A DNA stretch of 6,908 nucleotides, from the NCBI GenBank assembly GCA_022615215.1, contig JAKEHD010000507.1:1-6908 (forward strand). Reading direction: 5' to 3'. The stretch comes from Blastocatellia bacterium. GTDB taxonomy: Bacteria > Acidobacteriota > Blastocatellia > UBA7656. The notes beneath the pieces were generated by a model. The model was not told the origin of the DNA. It ran no database searches and was given only the letters and a program-made list of their open reading frames with translations. This document shows, piece after piece, positions 1-5,701 of the stretch. How positions within the stretch are numbered: the first letter of the stretch is position 1; every line of letters begins with the position of its first letter. The position numbers were made by a program, and so were the translations under genes.

Positions 1-37
1 GCACTCCAAATAGGTTGCGGCGCTGAAAAAGGTTCAT
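1..37 (-). CDS. Possible 5' end of a gene running off the left edge (partial)
   Basis: Reading the minus strand from an ATG at 37-35 gives MNLFQRRNLFGV before the window ends. The paired arginines followed by N-L-F-G resemble a twin-arginine export signal (consensus S/T-R-R-x-F-L-K), so the product could be a Tat-exported enzyme, but twelve residues cannot establish this. A weak GGGA lies four bases before the ATG. The same frame is open back to a TAA at 109-107, and an alternative ATG at 79-77 would add fourteen residues that include the second copy of the direct repeat. A promoter-like element lies upstream at 120-148, and the preceding gene ends at a strong terminator, so a new transcription unit starting here is plausible. 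The sequence left of position 1 would decide it. Confidence 0.3.
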   Translation of the reverse strand, partial: MNLFQRRNLFGV

Positions 38-106
38 TTTATCCCGCGCGTAGTATATATCTCCGCTCAAAATTGTCATTTCATCCCGCGCGCAGTATAA
101 ATCTCC
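34..106. repeat. Pair of 31-bp direct repeats at a 42-bp period
   Basis: Copies at 34-64 and 76-106 match at 28 of 31 positions (differences at 40/82, 51/93 and 58/100) and share the core ATCCCGCGCG followed by AGTATA and ATCTCC. The spacer is 11 bp. The period of 42 bp equals about four turns of B-DNA, so bound proteins would sit on the same helical face. Read on the minus strand, each copy contains GGAG, TATACT and GCGCGGGAT. The three differences would all change amino acids in the open frame (L/I, C/Y, E/K), which argues for a nucleic-acid function over a coding repeat. The role could be an operator pair or leader-RNA sites for the left-edge gene. Confidence 0.7.
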
Positions 107-119
107 TTATCGGACAACT

Positions 120-148
120 TTATTACGCCTTTAGAATACATTTTTCAA
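120..148 (-). promoter_or_regulatory. Sigma70-like promoter candidate for the left-edge gene
   Basis: On the minus strand, TTGAAA (148-143) is followed after exactly 17 bases by TAATAA (125-120). The -35 hexamer matches consensus at five of six positions, and the -10 at only three. An overlapping alternative is TTGTGA (161-156), 17 bases, then TATTCT (138-133). Transcription would head left, placing both 31-bp repeat copies in the leader RNA. The segment is also similar to sequence upstream of the receptor gene (3937-3961), which supports a regulatory role more than the hexamer match does. Confidence 0.3.
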
Positions 149-153
149 TTTTC

Positions 154-175
154 TTTCACAAGGGTTTGTGTGAAA
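154..175. promoter_or_regulatory. Short inverted repeat, possible operator
   Basis: TTTCACA (154-160) and TGTGAAA (169-175) form perfect 7-bp arms around an 8-base centre. The site lies just upstream of the promoter-like element at 120-148 and overlaps its alternative -35, a normal place for an operator. The half-sites face outward relative to the TGTGA-N6-TCACA layout of CRP/FNR sites, so it is not a canonical site of that family. Confidence 0.25.
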
Positions 176-307
176 CTGACGAACTCTGACAATTTGCTCA
201 AATAGACCAATACTCTGGGATATACTTGACATTAGGACCGCCATGAGGTCTGCCCCTACATTTCACTCTCACCGTATATTGATGTGCAAACCGCTATAGT
301 TGCAATA

Positions 308-357
308 ACAGAAACATAAAACACAAGAGCCGCCGCAGGTTCGAATGCGGCGGCTCT
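308..357 (-). terminator. Intrinsic terminator of the receptor gene
   Basis: A perfect 12-bp stem (326-337 paired with 346-357; AGAGCCGCCGCA against TGCGGCGGCTCT) closes an 8-base loop. Read on the minus strand, the stem begins about 27 bases after the receptor stop codon and is followed by a T-rich run (TTGTGTTTTATGTTT, roughly 326-312). A GC-rich stem plus a T tract in this position is the standard Rho-independent signal. On the plus strand the stem has no T run after it, so it acts in one direction. Confidence 0.88.
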
Positions 358-384
358 CGGTTCCGGCCCTCGAATCGGCACAGA

Positions 385-3300
385 CTAAAAGTTGAATTTC
401 AGTCCGAACTGAATCTCTCGCGGGTTTCGCGCGGCGGTGAAACGGCCCAGCGACGAACCCGTAGCAAGGAATGCATCCAGGCTGTTGAAGATCGGATCGT
501 TCGGCAATCGACCTGAGGGCAATGTCTGCCCCGCTCCATCGAAGATGGTGTTGTTGAACACGTTGAAGAACTCGGCGCGGAACTGTATGCGGTAGTTCTC
601 GCCCCATCTCCAGTTCTTCGACAGGTGCAGGTCGGTGAATACCTGTCTCGGCAGGCGGATTAAGGAGCGCGCGGAATCGCCTATCTCGCCGACCGCAGGA
701 GGTCGGAATGCCAGCGGGTTGAACAGGTAAGGAGTGCCTCCTGATACGCCGGTCGGGATGTTTGAGAAAGGATCGCCCACAATGTTGGCCCGGTTGCCGC
801 GAGGACCGGGAGCCGTGTCCTGTATGATCCGCGATAAGGGCAATCCGGTTTGCGCCGTAGTGATTCCAGCTATTTCCCATCCGCCGAATATATGGCGCGC
901 GAAGGGCGAGGCCATGAAGCCCGACTTCGCGTAAGGTATTTCATAGACGTAGCTGGCGACGAATATGTGCGTGCGGTCGAGCCGCGAGACGGCGCGCTCG
1001 ATTGCGAAGTTAGTGCGAATCTGCGGTATGTCTATCGCGTCGCGGTCGTTGGTCGCGTCGGTTATAGTCTTCGAGTACGTGTATGCAACCTGAGCCGTTA
1101 TGCCCAGCACATCCTGCATTTTGAACGAGCTTAACAGGCCGTGATAGCGCGAGGTGGCTGTGGTCTGGCGGTCGGTGATTGCGCCATAGCCCCTGAATGG
1201 ACGGGCCAGGTTGATGCAGTTGTTCTGATTGTTCGACGCCCCCAATGCCGGGTCGCAGCCCGCAACGCCTTGCGATACGGAGAGTATCTCCTGCGGAGTC
1301 GGCGCGTTAATGTCCACCGGTCGAGTGAGATGGTTGCCGCCCGAGCCCGAGTATCCAACCTCGAATGAGGCCTTGCCCGACAGTTCACGCTGAACGGTCA
1401 GGCTCCACTGCTGAACTATAGGGGTGATGAAGGGGTTCGAAGTTGTTATTAGACTCCTGGCTCCTATCGTTGCAGGCGGCGTGCCTGCCGCCGGATTGGC
1501 ATAGGTGATGGGGCTTGCAACCGTGCCGCTTAGGGATATACTGCTGGCGAAGGGCGGATTGACGAATGCATTCTGCTCGACTATGCCCACAAGCACCTGA
1601 TCGTAATATATGCCATAGCCGCCCCGGACGACCATCTTGCTGTCGTTCCACGGATCCCACGCGAATCCGAAACGCGGCCCGAAATCATTTTTATCGAGCT
1701 CCTGGACGCGGCGATCGAAAGGCGAACTCCGGCCTGCTACGACGATGCCGTTCAGCAGGTCGCCGCTCGTGGGATTGAATATCGAACATCGCGTGTTGGC
1801 GCACTGTAGCGCGTTTGCGGGGTTGAAGAGTTCGGGGAAGAAGGCCGTCAACACGTTTTCAGTGTCTTTCGGCATGCGGAACAGGTAGTAGCGCACCCCG
1901 TAATCGACCTGAAGATTCGGCCTCGCTTTCCAGGTGTCCTGGGCGTAGAACTCCGTGCGCCCGAATCTCAGGTGATTCGTAATATCAATTTCGGACTCGC
2001 TGTAGCTCGATGCGCGACCGAGCAGAAAGTCGGCAAAGGCGATGCCGGTCCCTGCTCCGCTTCGGGTCTGAAGCCCCGAGAAGGTGAATCGTCCCTGAGT
2101 CTCGTTTGAAGCGTTCTCGTTCTTCTGCTCCCAGCTTATGTCCGCGCCGAACTTCAACGTGTGAGCGCCCTTTATCCAGGTGAGGTTCCACTTGGGATTG
2201 AAGTTGTTGTACTCGATGACGAATCCCTGGCCCGCGCCCAGAACTCCAAGCCCTGTATTGATCGTGGGCGGGCGACCGGCATTGTTTTCAGGGAATAATT
2301 CGTTGTTGGCAATCGAAACATTATCTCTCGTCCACTGGCCAAGCAGGTCGGTCGTTATTCGATTGCCCGAAAAGTTGAATGAAACTTCGTTGACGATGTC
2401 AGGGCCGAAGGTGCTCGTCAAAGTGGTCGCGAGCACGTGACCGGGGACGCTCGTGTCGGTCGTTGCGATGTTCGGCACGGACACGCCGAAGAACAGGCCC
2501 CCCTGCTCGCGGGTCTGGCTCAGATCGTGAGTGTACCTTCCCGTCAGGTGATGGTTCTCGCTGAAGTGATGATCTGCGCGAACGGTCTCCTGGCGCGTAT
2601 TTTGAATATTCGGATTCGTGACCGAAAAGCGATCGGGGCTGCGTCCCGCTGTGAGCGAGGCCACGTTCGGCTCCGGGAACAAAGCGAGTATCGAAGCCGA
2701 ACTCGGATCTATGCGGTTCGCAGGGATGCGATTTCCGGGGAACTGCTGGCCGGTTACAGGATCGATGATTATCAACTGTCCCGATTCCGAGAAATCGCCC
2801 GCGCGCTCTCTCAAGGAGGGAACGCGGATGATCGCTTCCGAAGGCGCGCGGATGATTCGACGCCATTCCTGCGAGAAGAAGAAGAAGCTCTTGTCGCGCT
2901 GCTGGTAAACGCCGGGTATGTAGACCGGCCCGCCGAGGTTCCATCCGAAGTTGTTGTATCTCAGCGTCGAGCGCGGCGATCTCTCATTGCCGATTCGCGG
3001 ATCGCCGGCGGGCAATTCGTTACGGTCTCCGAAACGGCCCGCCGCGTTGTTGAAGAATGAGTTGGCGTTGAGTTTGTCATTGCGCAAAAACTCGTAGACG
3101 CCGCCGTGCAGATCGCGCGTTCCGCTGCGGGTGACGAGATTTACAACGCCGCCCGCCGCGCGCCCGAATTCCGCCGTCGGCAGCGAGGTGATGACCCGGA
3201 ATTCCTGTATGGAATCGACCGTCGGGACCGAAAGCAGCGTTATGTTCGAGCCGACATCAGTGTTGGACACGCCGTCAACCAGCCAGTTTATAGAGTTGCG

Positions 3301-3867
3301 GCGCGTGCCGTTGATCGAAAGATTGACGATGTTGGTAAGCCCTATACCGACTTCTGAAGTTCCCGAACTGCTGACTCCCGGCACGAGGGTGACAAGCTGC
3401 ATGAAGTTGCGGTTATTGAGCGGCAGTTCGACCACCCGGCGATTCTCGATCACGTCGCCGATGGTCGGCGATGTCTGAATGATCGGCGCATCGCCGGTTA
3501 CCGTCATCACCTCATCGACCGCGCCCGCTTCGAGCGAGACGTTGAGCGTTTTGCGGTCGTTGACGAACAACTCGATGCCTTTACTCTGATACTCCTTGAA
3601 GCCCTGCTGCGCCCTGACCGTCAGGTCATAGACGCCGGGCTGTATCAGTGTGAGCGTGTAGTAACCATCGTCGCTCGTCTTTGCGGTGCGTGCCGTTCTC
3701 GTCCGTATGTTTGTAAGCGTGACCTCTGCGTTGGAAATGACCGCGCCGGCCTGATCCGTGACCCTTCCGGTAATCGTCGCGGTCGTTTCCTGCTCTACTG
3801 CGCTCACGCCACAGACAAGAAACAGCAATGTCGCCAGCAGAGCGAATGGCTTGCGTGTGTGTGACAT
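385..3867 (-). CDS. TonB-dependent receptor with N-terminal carboxypeptidase-regulatory-like domain
   Basis: This is an outer-membrane barrel for energised uptake of a large or scarce ligand, probably driven by TonB-ExbBD. The 1160 residues show, in order: a Sec signal peptide (1-23, cleavage likely after VSA); a carboxypeptidase-regulatory-like beta sandwich (about 29-112, starting TITGRVTDQAGAVI); a TonB-box-like DEVMTVTG (118-125); the plug (about 130-250, with LPLNNRNF, VDGVSN and AEFGRAAGGVVN); and the barrel to the C-terminus, which ends LKFNF with the terminal Phe expected for BAM assembly. The motifs LGGPVYIPGV (311-320), FFFFSQEWRR (328-337), ERAGDFS (354-360) and PGNRIP (377-382) mark the acidobacterial Oar-like group. 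Two Cys pairs in the barrel half may form disulfide-closed loops. The ATG at 3867 is preferred over an in-frame GTG at 3927 because a strong Shine-Dalgarno and the signal peptide fit only the former. The ligand cannot be read from sequence. Confidence 0.95.
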   Translation of the reverse strand: MSHTRKPFALLATLLFLVCGVSAVEQETTATITGRVTDQAGAVISNAEVTLTNIRTRTARTAKTSDDGYYTLTLIQPGVYDLTVRAQQGFKEYQSKGIELFVNDRKTLNVSLEAGAVDEVMTVTGDAPIIQTSPTIGDVIENRRVVELPLNNRNFMQLVTLVPGVSSSGTSEVGIGLTNIVNLSINGTRRNSINWLVDGVSNTDVGSNITLLSVPTVDSIQEFRVITSLPTAEFGRAAGGVVNLVTRSGTRDLHGGVYEFLRNDKLNANSFFNNAAGRFGDRNELPAGDPRIGNERSPRSTLRYNNFGWNLGGPVYIPGVYQQRDKSFFFFSQEWRRIIRAPSEAIIRVPSLRERAGDFSESGQLIIIDPVTGQQFPGNRIPANRIDPSSASILALFPEPNVASLTAGRSPDRFSVTNPNIQNTRQETVRADHHFSENHHLTGRYTHDLSQTREQGGLFFGVSVPNIATTDTSVPGHVLATTLTSTFGPDIVNEVSFNFSGNRITTDLLGQWTRDNVSIANNELFPENNAGRPPTINTGLGVLGAGQGFVIEYNNFNPKWNLTWIKGAHTLKFGADISWEQKNENASNETQGRFTFSGLQTRSGAGTGIAFADFLLGRASSYSESEIDITNHLRFGRTEFYAQDTWKARPNLQVDYGVRYYLFRMPKDTENVLTAFFPELFNPANALQCANTRCSIFNPTSGDLLNGIVVAGRSSPFDRRVQELDKNDFGPRFGFAWDPWNDSKMVVRGGYGIYYDQVLVGIVEQNAFVNPPFASSISLSGTVASPITYANPAAGTPPATIGARSLITTSNPFITPIVQQWSLTVQRELSGKASFEVGYSGSGGNHLTRPVDINAPTPQEILSVSQGVAGCDPALGASNNQNNCINLARPFRGYGAITDRQTTATSRYHGLLSSFKMQDVLGITAQVAYTYSKTITDATNDRDAIDIPQIRTNFAIERAVSRLDRTHIFVASYVYEIPYAKSGFMASPFARHIFGGWEIAGITTAQTGLPLSRIIQDTAPGPRGNRANIVGDPFSNIPTGVSGGTPYLFNPLAFRPPAVGEIGDSARSLIRLPRQVFTDLHLSKNWRWGENYRIQFRAEFFNVFNNTIFDGAGQTLPSGRLPNDPIFNSLDAFLATGSSLGRFTAARNPREIQFGLKFNF

Positions 3868-3873
3868 TTCTGG

Positions 3874-3881
3874 CTCCTCCC
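3874..3881 (-). promoter_or_regulatory. Shine-Dalgarno sequence fixing the receptor start
   Basis: On the minus strand GGGAGGAG lies six bases before the ATG at 3867-3865. It is the strongest ribosome-binding site in the window. It selects this start over the in-frame GTG at 3927, which would add 20 residues in front of the signal peptide. Confidence 0.85.
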
Positions 3882-3911
3882 AATTTAAAGTGATGGAATG
3901 ATTATTCCCGA

Positions 3912-3967
3912 CCGCCTTTGAGTTCACGCATGACCGCTTTATTACGCCCGCGCATTTTCAAAGGCGG
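3912..3967 (-). promoter_or_regulatory. 10-bp inverted repeat upstream of the receptor gene
   Basis: CCGCCTTTGA (3912-3921) and TCAAAGGCGG (3958-3967) are perfect reverse complements separated by 36 bases. The repeat ends 30 bases upstream of the Shine-Dalgarno. In a leader RNA it would form a 10-bp stem with a large loop, and in DNA it could be a two-half-site operator spaced for looping or for a large dimer. The interior includes CTTTATTACGCC (3937-3948), which also occurs at 118-129. Confidence 0.45.
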
Positions 3968-3993
3968 ACTGAGAAAATCAAAATGGTTGTTTC

Positions 3994-4034
3994 CGCGCAA
4001 CCCGAAGATAAAGATTTCTTTCTTCTGTTGCGCG
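3994..4034 (-). promoter_or_regulatory. Extended stem-loop between symporter and receptor genes
   Basis: CGCGCAAC (3994-4001) pairs with GTTGCGCG (4027-4034). After a small internal loop, GAAGA (4004-4008) pairs with TCTTC (4021-4025), so the stem continues inward. It starts about 105 bases after the symporter stop. What follows on the minus strand (GAAACAACCATTTTGATTTT) has scattered Ts but no immediate run, so it is a weak candidate for a terminator or attenuator of the symporter transcript. It could equally be part of a structured receptor leader. Confidence 0.4.
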
Positions 4035-4103
4035 CCCGGCTTCTCAAAGTTCTGACTAATCTTTTTCAACCGTTACTCTATTCCGGGATAAAGCGCCGCT
4101 TCC

Positions 4104-4117
4104 ATGAGGCTCCTCAT
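4104..4117. repeat. Short near-perfect palindrome
   Basis: ATGAGG and CCTCAT flank a two-base centre, just after the end of the symporter gene. The loop is too small for a good RNA hairpin unless the innermost pairs open, so a protein site or chance are both possible. It is the third inverted repeat in the 272-bp gap. Confidence 0.25.
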
Positions 4118-4139
4118 ATCGTGCGTCAGAGGTTGTCAA

Positions 4140-5621
4140 TCAATCAGCCTCCTGTATGGCGGCAACCGCGCCGCGCTCGAACAGAGCGCTCGCTCCGTAT
4201 CCGACCGTGAACGTAATAGCCGAGCCGATAAGCACGAACCACGGCCAGGCCACTGTTATTCCGAACGTGACGGGCATCCCGAACTGCACGAAGACCATGA
4301 ATAAAATTCCTGCAACAAGCCCTGTGAGCGCGCCTTTTTCGAACACGCGGCGCGTGAGCGCGCCCAGAAGAAATATTCCGAGAATCGGCCCGTTCGTGAA
4401 CGAGGCGATGCCGAGCACCTGATTCACTATGCTCTCGTTGAATCGCGTCCCTCCGATTGCCACGATCATCTGCACAAGCCCCCACCCGGCGGTCATCCAT
4501 CGCGACACCTTGAGATAATGTTCATCGCTTGCTTCGGGCTTTGCGAGCGGGCGGTAAAAGTCCGTGAGCGAAGTCGTCGCAGACGAGTTGAGCGAAGACG
4601 ATAGCGTAGACATCGCCGCCGCGAATATCGCCGCTATCACAAGGCCCACCACTCCGACCGGCAGTTCGTTTACTATGAACGCGGGAAAGACGCGGTCGGC
4701 TCGGACGAAAGGGGTTGCGGGCGGGAAGTCATTATAAAAGGCGTAAAGCCCCGCTCCTATCATCAGGAAAAGCACGAACTGCGCAAACACTATGACGCCG
4801 CTCGCGAGCAGCGCGAGCGCGGCCTGACGGGGTGACTTTGCGCACAGATAACGCTGAACCATCAACTGGTCCGTCCCGTGCGTGGCAGTAGTCAAAAAAG
4901 CCCCGCCTATAACCCCCGCCCAGAATGTATAGGTTTTCGAGATGTCGAATATGAAATCGAATATACGGAATTTGCCCGCCGCCTCCGCTGTGGCGACATA
5001 CTGCGACCATCCGCCGGGAAGTCGCTCGATCAATATGTAACCGGCAACCAGCGCGCCTATAAGGTATATGATCATCTGCGATACGTCGGTCCATATCACG
5101 GCTTTCATCCCGCCGAGATATGTATAGACGATGGTCGCCGCGCCTATGATGAAAATCGAGACGGCGAAGCTCCAGCCTGTCAGTTCTCTGAGCACGATTG
5201 CCGCGAGCAGCAGGCGGAGACCGTCTGCGAGGCTTCGCGTTATCAAAAACAGCATCGCCGCAGAACGCTTCGCGTGAGGGCCGAATCTTCGATCAAGAAT
5301 CTGATAGACGGTAAACATGTCGCCGCGAAAGTAGAGCGGAATGAAGAGCAGCACTATGACCACTCGTCCTATCAGATAGCCGAAGACGAGTTGCAGAAAG
5401 GTCATATCGCCTGTGAAGGCGATGCCCGGAATGCTTATGAATGTGGCGGTGCTGGTTTCGGTCGCGACGATCGAGAGGGTAATGGCCCACCAGGGCACAT
5501 CGCGGCTGCCCACGAAATAATCGCGTATGCTCTTCTGCTTGCGGCCTGCGTACCAGCCGAACAGCGTCACGCCCGCCAGATAGGCGATGATGATGATTAA
5601 ATCGAGTTCGCGAAGTTGCAT
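4140..5621 (-). CDS. Sodium:solute symporter (SSS family), probable sugar transporter
   Basis: This 493-residue, highly hydrophobic inner-membrane protein couples Na+ influx to uptake of a small solute. TM1 begins at residue 8 (LIIIIAYLAGVTLFG). The ATET-S segment (53-57) falls where the first Na+-binding helix lies. Conserved family blocks follow: YLGGMKAVIWTDVSQ (168-182), GTDQLMVQRYLCA (249-261) and AAAMSTLSSSLNSSATTSLT (334-353). By remembered alignment with SGLT proteins, A335, S338 and T339 occupy the Na2 site. Length and helix content fit a full-size member. The kinase gene 80 bp upstream suggests that the cargo is a free sugar phosphorylated after entry, most likely an amino sugar, but SSS specificity cannot be read from sequence. 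No Shine-Dalgarno is visible before the ATG, and no in-frame ATG, GTG or TTG occurs before the upstream stop codon, so this start is the only reasonable one. Confidence 0.93.
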   Translation of the reverse strand: MQLRELDLIIIIAYLAGVTLFGWYAGRKQKSIRDYFVGSRDVPWWAITLSIVATETSTATFISIPGIAFTGDMTFLQLVFGYLIGRVVIVLLFIPLYFRGDMFTVYQILDRRFGPHAKRSAAMLFLITRSLADGLRLLLAAIVLRELTGWSFAVSIFIIGAATIVYTYLGGMKAVIWTDVSQMIIYLIGALVAGYILIERLPGGWSQYVATAEAAGKFRIFDFIFDISKTYTFWAGVIGGAFLTTATHGTDQLMVQRYLCAKSPRQAALALLASGVIVFAQFVLFLMIGAGLYAFYNDFPPATPFVRADRVFPAFIVNELPVGVVGLVIAAIFAAAMSTLSSSLNSSATTSLTDFYRPLAKPEASDEHYLKVSRWMTAGWGLVQMIVAIGGTRFNESIVNQVLGIASFTNGPILGIFLLGALTRRVFEKGALTGLVAGILFMVFVQFGMPVTFGITVAWPWFVLIGSAITFTVGYGASALFERGAVAAIQEAD

Positions 5622-5623
5622 TG

Positions 5624-5638
5624 GCCGATGATTTCGGC
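5624..5638 (-). promoter_or_regulatory. Hairpin abutting the symporter start codon
   Basis: GCCGA (5624-5628) and TCGGC (5634-5638) form a 5-bp, GC-rich stem with a 5-base loop that ends two bases before the ATG. The region that normally holds the Shine-Dalgarno is therefore inside the stem and contains no AGGAG-like sequence. This could limit initiation or make it depend on translation of the kinase gene upstream. Confidence 0.35.
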
Positions 5639-5701
5639 AGGGATGAGCAGGATGAAAGCCGTACTGAGAGCGGTTCGGTTACAAATCGAGCATAATACTT
5701 T

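Larger units (their letters stand above)
38..384. other. AT-rich intergenic region after the receptor gene
   Basis: No credible gene is seen between the receptor stop and the possible left-edge start. From right to left this stretch holds the receptor terminator (308-357), about 130 bases (176-305) in which I recognise nothing, a short inverted repeat (154-175), a promoter-like element (120-148) and the direct repeats (34-106). The composition is clearly richer in A and T than the flanking genes, as expected for a regulatory gap. The one open frame across part of it (minus strand, 880-269) is the receptor gene read in another frame and carried into this gap. Confidence 0.6.

Noticed and set aside
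2399..2944. Minus-strand frame of 181 codons inside the receptor gene
   Set aside because: It is an alternative frame of the receptor coding sequence, Arg-rich with no hydrophobic core, typical of out-of-frame reading.
2437..3060. Plus-strand open frame of 207 codons opposite the receptor gene
   Set aside because: It is antisense to conserved receptor motifs and shows no family features of its own, so it is a shadow frame.
3868..3927. Longer receptor with 20 extra N-terminal residues from a GTG at 3927
   Set aside because: The extension would sit in front of a clear signal peptide and would overlap the strong Shine-Dalgarno that serves the ATG at 3867.
4115..4142. Promoter for the receptor at TTGACA overlapping the symporter stop
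   Set aside because: A perfect -35 is present on the minus strand, but the best -10 (TATGAG) is only 15 bases away and matches four of six positions, so I do not call it.
4878..5600. Plus-strand open frame of 240 codons opposite the symporter
   Set aside because: It lies fully antisense to a well-supported transporter gene, has a charged, Arg/Glu-rich translation with no recognisable domain, and arises from the codon pattern of the other strand.
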